NCBI RefSeq assembly: GCF_016545825.1
Contig: NC_052620.1
Coordinates: 13,082,001 to 13,146,000, forward strand
Source: Eucalyptus grandis
Taxonomy: Eukaryota > Streptophyta > Magnoliopsida > Myrtales > Myrtaceae
Direction of reading: 5' to 3'
DNA: 64,000 nt
Shown here piece after piece: positions 50,791 to 63,210 of this stretch. Each line of letters starts with the position of its first letter. Within the stretch, counting starts at the first letter, position 1. The translations under genes and the position numbers were made by a program. Below the pieces are notes generated by a model, which saw only the letters and a program-made list of their open reading frames with translations, ran no database searches and was not told the origin of the DNA.

Positions 50791-51180
50791 TGTTATCTCC
50801 TCTCTGATATGTGACTGGGACGTCCCAAAACTGCTGCATCTTTTTATGAAGTTCTGAAGGAAATCGCCTGCTTTCATGCGATACAAAATTATTAACCCCC
50901 ATGAGCATTTTTCGTAGTTCATGTTATGCATTACGTGAATATCAATATCGACTCGAATGTGCGTCGAATATGCCCCGCTTACTTACTTTTACTCTTTGCT
51001 TTGCCAAAAGGCGCGTGTAGAATGCCTGATCTGCTTACGTAATACCTTGTTTATCGGGACGACTCAGCAAAAACAAGCTTTGTTATGGCAGCAACTATAT
51101 ACCTTCTCATCAGCAAAAAAATTATTTGAATCTAGCCTCTGTTGTGCATGATGATGTGCTTTTCGGTTAACTATTTTGAT

Positions 51181-54100
51181 TTACAAATGACCGGCTGCGG
51201 ATCGTTTACTTTGCCAGTCTTGAATGAACGCCCGGAGGGTGTGATTCGGCGTGAGGAACTTGTGCTTGAGCTTCGAGTTGGTCGCGGGGGAAGTGTCATG
51301 CCCTGTCCACAGCCAGTCCTCAATGGCCTCTAGCTCGTACGAAACCCCATCTGCTGCTACATGAGGGTTCTTCATTACCTCCTGCACCAGCAGTAGAAAA
51401 GTTGTGCATTCATGAGACCTTCCACGAACTAAACAAGAGATGCGGCGCCCGGAGCGTGTAATCGAACATCATACCTGAAGTAGGGGGCATATGAACATGT
51501 TGGGGACGCCCTTCAATTTGTTCCGGTCGGTTCCCATTCCGATGGCGGCCTCATTCCCTCCTCTCGCCACGATCTCATCCGCTCTTCTTCTTAGATGTTT
51601 GAGCTTGTCTATGATCGGTCCAATGTCGAAACCTGCAGCAGATGCTGGATCAACGGATAAGCACGTCAAGGCTATCCCAGCGATCTCTTCCGCCAGATCC
51701 AATGGCCACCGTCCAGCCATCTGATCTAATACTTCGACAAGGCCCATGCGGTCCATTGTCATCACCTGTTCGAGTAGCCCGGACGAGTTCCTTCCTGTCA
51801 AAAGTTGCACCAGTATAGCACCGAAAGCTTGGATATCCACGTGCACATCCTTACTGTCGTGGCTTTCGAGCCCCTCGAGCCCAAAATTGCTGATTTTCGC
51901 TACGAGATTGTGGTCAAGGAGGATGTTAGACGGGGTTAGGCACCCGTGAATCATTGGTGCGTGTTTGGCCGAGTGGAGGAAACCCAAGCCCGATGCCACA
52001 TCGTGGGCAATGCGGATGCGGTTGTGCCACCGGAGGGGCCAGTTACATCTTCTGGACTTTTTGTGAGGGGAATGCAGAATATCCCTCAAGCTCCCGGAAT
52101 GCATAAACTCGAAGGCTATGCATCTCAGCTCCGAACAAAAGCCAACTATCGCGACGATATGCGGGTGTCGAACTTGACTGAGAAATCTCATCTACAAATA
52201 GAAAGGCCAATTTCAGCTATAACCACGGACGTTATTGACAGTTCTTTTGAAAGACATAAGCATTTCAACTTACCTTCCATCGGAAATCGTCTTGAGATAA
52301 TCCATTTGAAGAGTTGAGCATTTTAAACGCGACTGTCGTCGCATGATTTATCCGTCCTCTGTACACATTCGTCCATTCTCCCCCAGACTTCAGTCTGAGA
52401 CACTCGGCGAAATTGTCGGTTGCCAGCCTGATCTCGTCTTCTGTGTACTCTTGAAACCCGCAGCTAACTTCAGTCAACCTGTTAACCATTTCGATCGTGT
52501 CTTTTTCTCTACAAAACTCGATCCGGCGTTGGAGGACATCTCTCTGCCGCCTTAATTCCTCGATCTCCCTCACCATTTCTCCCCTTGTTATGACCGCTTT
52601 CTCTAGGCGGGCCTCAGCATGCACTTTTGCGAGGTTCGAAATTTGGAGTTTGTTCGAGAGTTCGCTCTGAAGTTGCAGGAGCAACTTTAGCTTGCTCCTG
52701 CTCTCTTCATTGTCCCTGCTCATTTCATAGAGCTTATCCTTCTCGGCCTCCAAATCTTTCTGAAGCGCCACTCGGTTCGTGACTTCTTCTTTAGCTCGGG
52801 CTTCAATATCTTCTAACTATAAAGGATTGGATAACACTCAGAAAATGGAATTCCTAAAGCAATAGATAGTCGTAGAACAACAAATCAATGCAATCTTACT
52901 CGTTCATTGCACAAAGTGATGGCCCATTCGGCTTTCGAATGTCTTTCCATGTTCTCCTTAGATTCTTTCTTCTTCAATTGGATTGTCTGGTGTGCTTCCT
53001 CTATTTTTCTCTTGAGAGCTTCAATCTTTTCCGCAGGGTTCTGGTCAATTACCAACAATACAGGGTTAATACGTAAACCGCCAGCAAGATCATTTCCCCA
53101 AATTGCAGGAATGCCAGAAAGGAAATTTTTGGCTAAATCTACGAGTTTGGAGTCTTGACACTATGAAAAGGGCTTAAAATTGAGTAACTGTGAGTACTTC
53201 GTTTCAAGAACTAAAAAACCATAGAACAAATCACTGAGATGTTCTCATATGTCACATTTTTTCAAACTTGTAAGAAGATAAAATTAAGAAAAGGAGCAAG
53301 TACTTGAATGCTTTCTTTTTTTTTCGGTCGAAAAGAACTTGAGTGCTTACTTGGTTGCAGAAGTGGAACTGTTAGAACAGAAACATCACATTCTAACTGC
53401 TCCTAACTAAGAACAAGACAAAAGAGACTGTGTCTGTGACATCAGACTATTATCTAATCATTATTGAATTCACCAAGAAGGGAAAAGAACAAATTAAGAG
53501 GAAAGATTCAATAGCTCACCATAGTAGTAATAGCATCCTCTGGCACTTCTGGCTTTACTGGGCTACCCATTCCGTGGTCCTCAAAATTGTCATCTTCTTT
53601 ACAAGAAATCAGCAGCTCCTGGAAATAAGCTTCGATTTCTTCCGCATAGCGTTCCCACTGACAGTGCAAATCGGGGGAGTCTGAGTTCGCCGGCGATGGG
53701 GGTGTGGAGGTGGAATTTCTTTCCAGCGAATTGTTGTCGTTGAACATCTTTCCTAACCAACCTTTGAAGATAGACTTCTCCTTTAACTTAGCAACTGTTA
53801 CGCCCTGATCATCCTCCATGATTCCGTCTTCACCCTCCCATCTTTGATGCACCAGTTTTCCGGCGGATATCAAGTACAATTGGCAAAAGTCAGGCTTATG
53901 TCTATGGACATAGAATGACCCACTGATTGCACCTTTTGGTTTCCTACACCCAATATGCATCGATGGGAAAAATGACGACACGCCAACTGATTTCAGACAA
54001 ATTATAATGCTAAAAGCCGATGGCTAAAAGGTTGGATCGTAAGGCAAGGCTATGGCATACCATGATGAAGAGAAGGATTTCATGAATGTGAGACCCATCA

Positions 54101-54978
54101 CCAACTTGGTTATGTGCAATCTAGATATCAAATCCACAATGAGCTTTTGAATGGGTTCATCATATTTCTCTACTTTCACTGCTTCAGCCTTCACCTGGGA
54201 GCAGTAACGGGAAGCTTAGAGAAAACACCAGGACCAGAAGCAAATCAAGGGCAATGTGAAAATGAAAACAGGACAATATAATTTGCCAGAGCGGTTTTGG
54301 TACTCTGCTCCACGAAACCATTCCGCTGCTTCCCTATCCCACTAAAACAGTCTCAAGTATCACAATTCATCAACTTGATTAATCCAGAGTCATCTCAATA
54401 CAACACTGATCTGAAAGCTTCATACTTCTCTCTAAGTGTATAAAACCAGAGCTCAATCTTGATTTTCAATGACAAATGTGTTTCCCACAGATGTCTAGCT
54501 TGAACAAATAATTACATTTCATCCTCTGACCAAAGAGAAGATTTAAGACAAGTTGATCTGTAGCCGAAAAAAACTTAATCTACTCAGCTTGAAGGAAAAA
54601 TTAATCTACCTTGCCACAGAAAGCGATGCACTTGGAAAGGAGATTTTCAATCTTTTCTTGCTCATTCTTTCGTAGGACTTCGAGCACCTCCTCACTAACA
54701 GAACTTGCAGGAAGCTTCCCAACTGAAAATCCACCAAAAGACGAGCAGAAAAATCACGACCCATGAAGCACAATTATCTCAAACGGCAAGATGCTTCGGC
54801 AATTGTGAAACTTACATGGACCATACACGAATTCCTTGGATATGTTTCTCGATACATGAAGGATGACCATGTGAATTGGCTGAGAAGACCATTTCCTCAG
54901 TGCCCACTCCAAGGTCTTGAAGTTATCCTGCAGATCATTCCCCACGGCGACATACACCTTCTCTGCTTCCGCTTCCAT
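51181..54978 (-). CDS. U-box E3 ubiquitin ligase with USP-like, coiled-coil and kinase-like domains (PUB32/33-type), 8 exons
   Basis: A class of plant U-box (PUB) protein that joins a stress-protein-like N-terminus, a coiled coil, a receptor-like cytoplasmic kinase region and a C-terminal U-box recruiting E2 enzymes. Exons: 54816-54978, 54610-54722, 54061-54194, 53520-53943, 52900-53160, 52274-52816, 51475-52191, 51181-51381, all in phase, 851 aa. The ATG at 54978 opens MEAEAEKVYVAVGND, the first USP strand. USP-like region about 7-165 (LVMGLTFMKS; ISGSFYVHRHKPDFCQLYL). Coiled coil about 310-480. Kinase region about 500-770. U-box about 778-846 (NMFICPLLQEVMKNPHVAADG, split over two exons). 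Catalytic positions are altered: HGCLTPSN at 628 in place of HRDxKxxN, and SNFG (Asn648) in place of DFG, so it is probably a pseudokinase. Length and order fit the family; the exact orthologue is not assigned. Confidence 0.92.
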
Positions 54979-55032
54979 CTTCCTTCTCCCCCGAGCTCTC
55001 CGCGATACCCAAACTTCGGAACGCTGGACCAA

Positions 55033-55920
55033 AGAATAATCAAGACTCCGTCAATTCTGGGTTATATCGATGACCCATGCCGGGTCTTGCGAAAAAAGCG
55101 ACGGCCTGGCTTTCTCATGTGGAAAAACCAGAGCAGAGCACGTGAAGGGCCTTCCGTTTGAAAACTGAATCGGTAAAGCCAAGGGAAAAGTTGATGGGGG
55201 CAGTCGATTTTTTCAAAGCTAGAGGTGGAGAATTTCCAAAGGCCATCGCTCGTGGAATGTGGATATCCTTTTCGTGTAAAATATTTGTCGGTAAGAAGAG
55301 CGGGACGGCGAAAGAGGCCGCACGCTGTGGACTTTCGTGAACGAAACGCCGAAGCTGGGACCGAAAGAACAGCTCGGTCGCTGGCCCGGTCGTGGGTTCT
55401 CCGAGTGACGTTGACGTCGAAGGGCCTTTGAAATTCCCGAACAATGCCCCCCGCGCGCGGTCCCTTTCGTGGGAGCGTGCGGGATGACAGACTGACGGAG
55501 GAAGATCCAAGGTTAGTGGGGAGTCTGCCTGCCGACGACCTAGAGTGACTCTCCTGTTCGATAAGTCGAATGGATCGTTAAGGAAATTTTGATAATGTCA
55601 AGTCTTCAAAAGAACAGTAAAAGAAGAGAATCTCTCAACTTTTTCCTCTCCAAAAAATATATATTCCAAAGAAATTAAGCCAGTCTTTAATATAGACTTT
55701 CTAGCCGTTACACAAATCCTAAAATCAACCCTAGAAATTTAATGTGTCATATATTTGGTGATTAAATAATCAAATTGTGTTAAGATTTTTAAGATTCTTC
55801 AAAATTTAATCTAAGGTTATCTTCACGCTGAAGATTACAAATTATGACGCCAACAATTTACCTAAATTGTTTAGCCTGTGCTTGAGTAATCGACAGTGAG
55901 TCTCTAGTACCACCTCCTCA
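55033..55920. other. Upstream region of the U-box gene
   Basis: GC content is higher up to about 55560, consistent with a promoter and leader, then AT-rich. No gene is supported by recognisable motifs; the open frames here overlap on both strands. Confidence 0.4.
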
Positions 55921-55926
55921 ATATAG

Positions 55927-56610
55927 CTTGATGTCTACATCAAGACATGACTCTGGAGCGCGTAAGGGAGAGGGACTGTGGGATTTTCATGACTCGATGT
56001 CCACATCAACACATGACCCTTGGAGTGTGTAAGAGAGAGGGACCGCGGGATTTTCTTGGAAGTCGCTGGTGCCAGTCCCATAAACGTTGTGGGAACTGAC
56101 GTTCGTACAGAGCAAGAATTGCAAGGATTCTGGTCTTGTAAAGGTTTTGTTTAGGGTTTTCTTGGAAGTCTCTAACGCTAGTTCCATAAAAGGTGTAGGA
56201 ACTGACCTTCGTTAGAACAAGAATTGCCAGAATTCGGGTCTCACAAGGTTTTGTTTAGGGTCTTATAAGGTTTTCTTGGGAGTCTCTAGTGCTAGTTCCA
56301 TAAACGTCCTAGGAATTGACCTTCGTATAGAACAAGATATGCAAGAATTTGGGTCTTACGAGATTTTGTCAAGGGTTTCGTAAGGTTTTCTTGGAAGTCT
56401 TCAATGCTAATTCCTTAAAACGTTTTAGGAACTGACGCTCGTGTAGGACAAGAATCGCAAGAAGTGGGGTCTTTTGAGGTTTTGTTTAGAGTTTTGTAAG
56501 GTTTTTTCTTGGAAGTCTTCAATGCTAGTTTCATAAACGGGGTAGGAACTGAAGTTCGTATAGGACAAGAAAATGCAAGAACTTAGGTCTTATCTGGGGA
56601 GGTCCAAGGT
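55927..56610. repeat. Minisatellite: two 66-bp units then five 106-118-bp units
   Basis: First, c(t/c)tgatgtc(t/c)acatcaa…gaccgcgggattttc-type units begin at 55927 and 55993. Then five units begin with ttttcttgg(a/g)agtc at about 56051, 56157, 56271, 56386 and 56504, each carrying 'gctagttccataaa', 'aggaactgac(c)ttcgt' and 'acaagaatt(g)c'. Units differ from one another at about 10-20 percent of positions. The junction between the two repeat types falls inside the shared ggattttc word. Confidence 0.9.
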
Positions 56611-59330
56611 TGATTTTCTTCAGCCGCCAGGTGGAATGGCGGTCCAGCCAGCTTCTCCTGGAGAGAGAGAGACAGAGACAGGGGGGGAGACTATTTCCAA
56701 CTTCAAGTTGGGCAGGTCAAGACGTTCATTGAGATTTGTCATTTGTCTTAGCTGTCTCTACTAACTTTGCGGTTCAGAAAAATTGCATCAACCCTCCCAC
56801 CAAGCCCTAGAGTCGCTCTCTAAGTCCTCTCACTCCAAATGTCTAGGGCAAGATCCTCTCCCACATCTTTAAAAAGATTTGAGGATGTGGCCTTGCCATT
56901 CACAACCCTCAATAACCCCCCGGGAGTGATGGTTAGAGGTCACCACCGCTGCCGGAAAAAGCAATTTTTGGGTGGTGGTAAAGAATGCTGGTGGTGGTAG
57001 TAATGAATGTGGAGGAGGCATGGGTATGGGGTAGAATAAACTGCTCGCTATTTGGCTTAAGAGAGCATATAATGTTATGTTTAGAGCTTTCACACGTCAT
57101 AGCTTCAATAAAGAGTCTTTCCAAAGATAGGCTCAAACTTATTCAAGCTTTTTTTGCGTAGACATCTCATTAAACCGAATTGACAAGTGAATACTATCTA
57201 AATCCACGATCTTGACCCGAAATCGACGGACCGCACTGTCCAGGGAAGGTTTCCCGGATGACACGGTTGTTCCCTAACATTCCTCGTGTAACACGGCGCA
57301 AAAGGTATTTTGTTTGGTAACTATAGTTTGACCGCTCCAAAGCTCTCTTAGCTCAACAAGTTTGACCAACGTGTCTTGCCCGGCAATCTTGAAAAATAAT
57401 TGAATTTATTCTAGAGTGAAGATTTGAATTGACTCAAATTTTGGCAGGTTGAAAGATTGAGTCCGGTATTGAAAAAGATGTCAACTCAATCCAAAAAAGC
57501 CGAAATTATTATCTTGAAAGGAGTCAACCGAATTAGCTGGTTATCAATACCTCGATAAGTAAAAAAATTAATTTCTTCTTATTAATAGTACTTATTTGAG
57601 TAGGTAGATTAGATGACTGAAACTATATCCTTCAATTTTATTGACAACATCATGCTTAATGATATAGATAATAAGATCATTTAACTATCAATCTTTTAAA
57701 CGTGAAACAAATATGAAATGATAATAGTTACCGGCGTAATTATATTTTGAGGGTCCAGACTAGTTGTTGCACTCCTAATTGATATCTAGAATTCGGGGAA
57801 TGACCGCTGTCCTTTATAAAAGGAAGGATGGAGCCTTTAATCAAGATAAATCATTTTACAAAAACATATTGATCGAGCAAAACCTTTCGAAAATTATAAC
57901 AAAGTCCAATGTATCATGATTTAACCAAAAGCTAGAAATTCTCCAACCCCAATTTAATGAATTTTATAAAAATAGACTGAATTGAAGTCTCGTGATACCT
58001 TTGAATCGCTCTCCACGTACGTTCGATTAAATTTCCCCGTATTCTAAACTTGATATGCTAATAAAAGGGAGTGCGCAAAACCATGGCCGTATAAGTAACG
58101 ATAACCACTATATGAAATCCAATGGTGATTGATGCTAATTTTATATCAATTATGCAGTGCATCGCACGATGATAAATAGCACATACAATATCACATAGTA
58201 TATATCATCATCTCAACATCATAATATATAGATGTCTCATTTGCTAAAGTTAAAACACTATGATCATGCTTCGTCGAGTGACTGAACTTATAAACTATAT
58301 CAATTTTGGTCAAGCCCCCTAAATCACTTCAACTCTTATTAAGCCCCAAAAATTACATTAGTTGTGATTAAGTCCCAAAGAAAAGAAAAAACTTAAATAT
58401 ATATCGTATCTCGATATGTAGGTTGATGATGAGAACTAATCTAATATGCATAAATCATATCCAACATACCAACAAATTCTTTGCAATAATTCACCTATAT
58501 ACAATTTCAATGTATCCAAAATAATTTAATTCTCATTCATTCTTAAATACTTCCATGCTATATTATATAAGGTTTTTTCTTTTGGTGACCACGCGATCCA
58601 AAATTTTACCAAAGGGATAATTGCAAGGATTATCTTCAAATTTACACTTACATATCAAATACCATCATCACTTTTAAAAACCTTCAATTTGCATTTTTTT
58701 TTAAAATTGAATAAAAAGACAATTTACTCCCCAAACATTATATTTATTACAGAAACTATCATAGGCACAGGCAAGAATTTACGGCCTTTTGTCAGAAACT
58801 ACTCCCTTTATAACAGCAGCTGAATTGTCTCAGCAACTTATTTTATTCTGCATTTAATTGTCAAGACTTCTTTTGAACACTTATTTACCCCCCTCTTGGT
58901 TTTCATATTAGCATTTTCAAAAGCTACTCACCGGCGTTGGGGAATTCTTTGCTGGACAGGAGTAGGACTTTCATCAATTTGCTCGACGCCGTCTCTGAGC
59001 ATTCTGCGTGTATTGCCCTCTATATGAAGAAATCCCCTTAAAAGTTTCGGCCGCGTATGTATAATTTTTGTCGTGTACGTCTTTCATAGCTGAGATGTGG
59101 TCCCTTACCGTTGAATATTGCTTTTCCTTATTTCGATGCTGAGTGCGTGCTTTGATCGAGAGGAAATATGTGATCTTGAATCCATTTTCCTTCTTTTATT
59201 TTATTTTATTTTTTTCCGACCAGCTTGTCTTCCTCCATTTATCCGAGAATCCTCTCTTTTAAATAGCCAAAAATCTTTTCCTTCGTGATGCAAACATTTT
59301 ATCCTTGTAGATGTAGATGGATTGATGGAT
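56611..59330. other. Intergenic, nothing recognised
   Basis: Long AT-rich stretch. Bases 56660-56690 hold a short (GAGACA)-like run. No gene, element end or structured repeat was identified with confidence. Confidence 0.4.
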
Positions 59331-59339
59331 TTTTTTTGG

Positions 59340-60835
59340 TCGAAAATAACTTCAGATTACTAACTCAAATATGAATTATAACCAGTACCAAATTCAAGAC
59401 TTAAAATTAACCAAAGGGAACGAGGGGGATAAGCAACCCAATTGGATGGTAGGGTTCTAGCTTGGTGGGCCTTGGCTACCCAATTCACAACACGATTTGC
59501 TTCTTTGGGCTCAAATTTTAGTTTAATCCCTGCTCCTAGTTGGGCCAATAGAAGACCACAATCCTGGATGATGGACCTAGAAGTCTAAGGGATTTCCATT
59601 TGGCCCATGACACAATTCACAGCATCTTAGTTGTTTGAAGCTATCTCCACGTGTAGAAGACTTTGACTTCGGTGTACTTGTGCATAATTCAACTCACACC
59701 TCAGCTTTATCCACGAGAGAGCTTCTCTGATTACTAGGGTTTCAGCTACAAACGCAGAGGGGGCTCGGATTTGCTTTGCGAACCCATCTATGAGAGTTCC
59801 ATCTTCATTTCTATAGATCCCCACAACCGATCCTTCCATTGTGGAGCTACACCATGAGCTATCGACGTTCAATTTCAGAGATCTCGGTGGCGATGGGTTC
59901 CATCTTTTCGTTGGAGGATGGATCGCTGAGTTTGATCGAGCCATGTTGGTATTCCATCTTGCAAACAGTTGGGTTATATTATTAGCTTCTTCCACGAGTT
60001 GCTTTGGACGAGGTTTGCGTCCTTGAAAGATGAAGGCATTTCTCGACTTCCAAATTAGCCAGAAGACTCCTGCAAACAGAGCCTTGGATGGAGGGGTGGC
60101 TTTCAAGGTAAGAGCTTCACATACTTTTTTGTCGATTTGAGTAATACTTGTCGGGGAGGTATCGACTTCAAGTCTGAGATCTAACCATATCTCCTTTGTC
60201 TAGGCACATAAAAGGAAAATATGTTCTGTTGATTCTGGAGCGTGGCCGCACAGAGGACATAACGAGTCAGGTATCATATTCCTCCTGTAAAGGTTCTCTT
60301 TGGTAAGAAGAACATCGTTGCAAACACTCCACAGTAGGAACCTGATTTTGGGATAGGTATGTAGTTTCCAAATTTCAGTCCACAATCTTTTGGGATTTTG
60401 GTAAGAAGTTGATGCCGAATGCTCTGTTTGAGTTGTCCCATGGGTGCGAAGTTTGTTATGGCCACTTTTTACTTTGTACAAGCCTAAATTGTTCGCTGTC
60501 CAAAGTAGTTTGTTTAGCCTAGGGTTTAGGCTTAGGGGAGTAGCTAATATTTCTTGTACAATACTCTCTCCAAAGGTCTCATTCAGTAATTGTAAGTTCC
60601 ATTCCCTGGATCTCTGATTAATCAAGTCATCTACAAAGTGGGGATCACTTCGCTTTGCAGGACCTCCAATTTTCCCAGATAGCAACCACCTATCCTCTCT
60701 AATCTTGATGTTTTTCCCATCTCCTACCTCCCATTCGATCTCCGGTTCAATAACATATGTCACGCTACGAACCTCGAGCGCGCGTACATTCCTCAGTGGT
60801 TGATAAAATTCTACGACATTCTTAGGACTCATCAT
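59340..60835 (-). pseudogene. 5'-truncated, decayed LINE: zf-RVT and RNase H region
   Basis: On the minus strand, about 60760-60200 encodes the region downstream of the RT catalytic core: EWEVGDGKNIKIREDRWL, then LLWTANNLGLYKVKSGH, then the zf-RVT zinc-binding motif with CPLCGHAPESTEHIF (C-x2-C-x7-H-x4-C as far as visible). An in-frame stop interrupts at about 60200. The frame then continues (ALFAGVFWLIWKSRNAFIFQ; 60106-59627) into an RNase H domain (LKLNVDSSW…GIYRNEDGTLI…VAETLVIREAL), with at least two further in-frame stops at about 59590-59625. It then ends with EPKEANRVVNWVAKAHQ…LPSNWVAYPP (59548-59360). The endonuclease and RT core are absent. A short A run (plus-strand ttttttt at about 59331) marks the 3' end. 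Confidence 0.85.
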
Positions 60836-62890
60836 CGACCCTTTTTTATTTTATTGCACATGCGGAAGCGAATTAACTAATCCCTTGAAAACAACATACA
60901 TGAGATAGAAAAGCAGGACAACCAGTTTCAAATCAAATATACTTTCAAAAATACCTTAAGCTCATACAGAAGGTCTATCTTATAAAGAACTACTAAGCCA
61001 TCTATGCTTATGACCCTTCCGCTTCAAGCTCTAGGTTCTTCGCACTAGGAACCTGAAAATGATTATACAATAATCAGTGAGATATAAATCTCAGCGAGTC
61101 CTACCTTTAAGCCCTCGATTAGAATACCAACTCAACTCGGGGTATCTCTTTAGAACTACCCCACAAACAAATCAAAGATCAACAACCAACACTCAATAAT
61201 CGGTTCACATGCAACCTTACCTGGTATGCCATACCCTGCACGTTATAATTCAGTACGATACACGCAATGCACATGACCATTAGATGAAGCAGATCATCAA
61301 TCACATATGAGTCGCGTTACAAGCGATTTCACCTGACCATTGCCACACCATGTACGTTATCAATTCATGCGTCCGTGCCATAAATGATGTGCTCAACTCA
61401 TGCCTTCTAATTAATTTCGACCACACAGGCACGATACTTGACACACATAAATATGGCCACACAGGCACGAGCTTATGATACATTCTTGTACATTAGTGCA
61501 CCACCTATCCCGCATCAATCCATGATCTCAACACTCATGCGTGTGCTAGTTCTTAATTATTACTACTCAGACATACAGCAGTACGGCCACATAGGCTTGG
61601 TATTACACCACACAGGCATTATTTTATGTCACACAAGCACGTTCTACGCCACACAGGCATGATTAATTATCGACACATAGGCACGAGCTTTCCACATAGG
61701 AGCATCGCCCACCCGACATACAGCGAGGGACGAATTCAACTCAATGAACACTACAACTCCTTTTTTTGTGAAATTTACTCAATTCATGCGAATGCTCATG
61801 TATTTATACACTCCAATCACCTCATAAGATCAAAACACATGGAATTGGACACTTTTTCATTTTCGGATGAACAGTGCGCGTGAACAGTGTTTCGTATGAA
61901 CAATAAATTTTTGAAATTAAATAACTAATAAATTAAAATATACAAGTCATTGAAAACACTAATTGAAGCAAGAAAAGCATCAAGAACCATTACTAAAGTA
62001 CAATCGATACTAATTGGCAAAAACCGGGCCACTCGTGCGTCTTCAAGTTTAAATCCAGAAACCTAATCAAACGAATTTGGAAAATTCACAAATTTGAATA
62101 TGTTATGAAGGACACATAAACGAATATTTTTTATGAGACACCTTAACTTAGATCCTTCTAGATTTGGCCCAGTAAATCGCTCAATCCAACACCAAAGACT
62201 AGGTCCGTTTTCAAAAAATCTATTTTCCGAAATTAGTTTGGTTCGAGATCTAAAACATGTATGTTTGATCTGAAATTTGAATATGTTAAACTAGAAGATG
62301 TAACAAATAATTTTTGTGAAAAAACATTGAAATTAGAACCCTAAGAATTGATAAAAACCCCTAGAATACTAAAAGGTCACCAGTTCCAACGAAAACTGAG
62401 ATTCTATTTGAAAATGACGGAGCTGATATCTTCTTCTGTTAAATCTCTAAAAATCTTGAGAAAAATATATGTTTTAGCTGAGGATGTCTAAAACATTTCT
62501 CTAGAAGAAATCAACCTCAAATTCGCAATCTATTTTGATATACAAAAATGGAAAATGGCAAGGGTCTAGAGATCCAAATTGTAGGGAGTCCACTAATTTG
62601 GATTAATTCATCTCAAATGTGCTAATCTCACTAATTATATTAACACTAATCCATTATAAGGCTAATTTAACTATTCTAGATTATCATTGATCCATTCTTA
62701 AGATAATTTAAATAACCCTTAAATATAAATTAACATTCTAAGAGCTAAACTCACTCGTTAAACGAGCCAGAGAAATGGACATGGTGGCAATGACGAAGGC
62801 TACACACCGGGACCTCAACCACAATGATCAAAGGCGGTCCCGGGGTCGGAACAACAGCCACAGCCTCTACTTCCTTATGAAACTCCCAAA
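60836..62890. other. Repeat-derived flank with ccacacaggcacg minirepeats
   Basis: Between about 61420 and 61700, (c)caca(c/t)aggcacga-like words recur about seven times at irregular 20-60-bp spacing. The surroundings (61070-61420) hold recurrent cacgtta/catgac words. The rest is AT-rich. I suspect LTR-retrotransposon-derived sequence, but no LTR pair, primer-binding site or protein domain is visible. Confidence 0.4.
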
Positions 62891-62895
62891 ACTGA

Positions 62896-63210
62896 GTTGC
62901 CGAAGGAGAACACAAGTTGTACGGCTGATCGGAGCTCTGGCAAGGGGTTGGCTGGTGGGTCAAGGGGACCTGCTAATAGCTGGGTTGGGTGAAAGTTTGG
63001 TCAAAATGGAAAAAAATAGGCTGAAAACGCAAAAGCAGGTTTACTTCGGGCGGTCCGGTTGCCGAAGGAGAAAACAAGTTGTACGGCCGATCGAAGCTCG
63101 CTTGGCTGGTGACCGCACAGGGGTTAAGGGGACCTGCTAATAGCTGGGTTGGGTGAAAGTTTGGTCAAAATGGAAAAAAATAGGCTGAAAACGCAAAACA
63201 GTTTACTTCG
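62896..63210. repeat. Two-copy tandem duplication, 162-bp period
   Basis: The units start gttgccgaaggagaa at 62896 and 63058. They share ggggacctgctaatagctgg, gttgggtgaaagtttggtca and aggctgaaaacgcaaaa. The second halves are almost identical, the first 60 bp less so. Open frames across it share a repeated peptide for this reason only. Confidence 0.9.

Larger units (their letters stand above)
48480..51180. other. AT-rich intergenic repeat island
   Basis: Contains a 29-bp near-palindrome at 49074-49102, a two-copy 49/50-bp tandem repeat at 49159-49258, a Pro/Ser-rich short open frame with no recognised domain at 49220-49462, and the diffuse ttggtaa-type repeat at 50040-50790. No gene is supported. 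Confidence 0.5.

Noticed and set aside
55927..56610. CRISPR-like array
   Set aside because: The units are long and contiguous without variable spacers, in a plant nuclear genome; this is a minisatellite.
62775..63140. 121-codon plus-strand frame with a repeated peptide
   Set aside because: The peptide repeat is a by-product of the 162-bp tandem duplication; no known domain.
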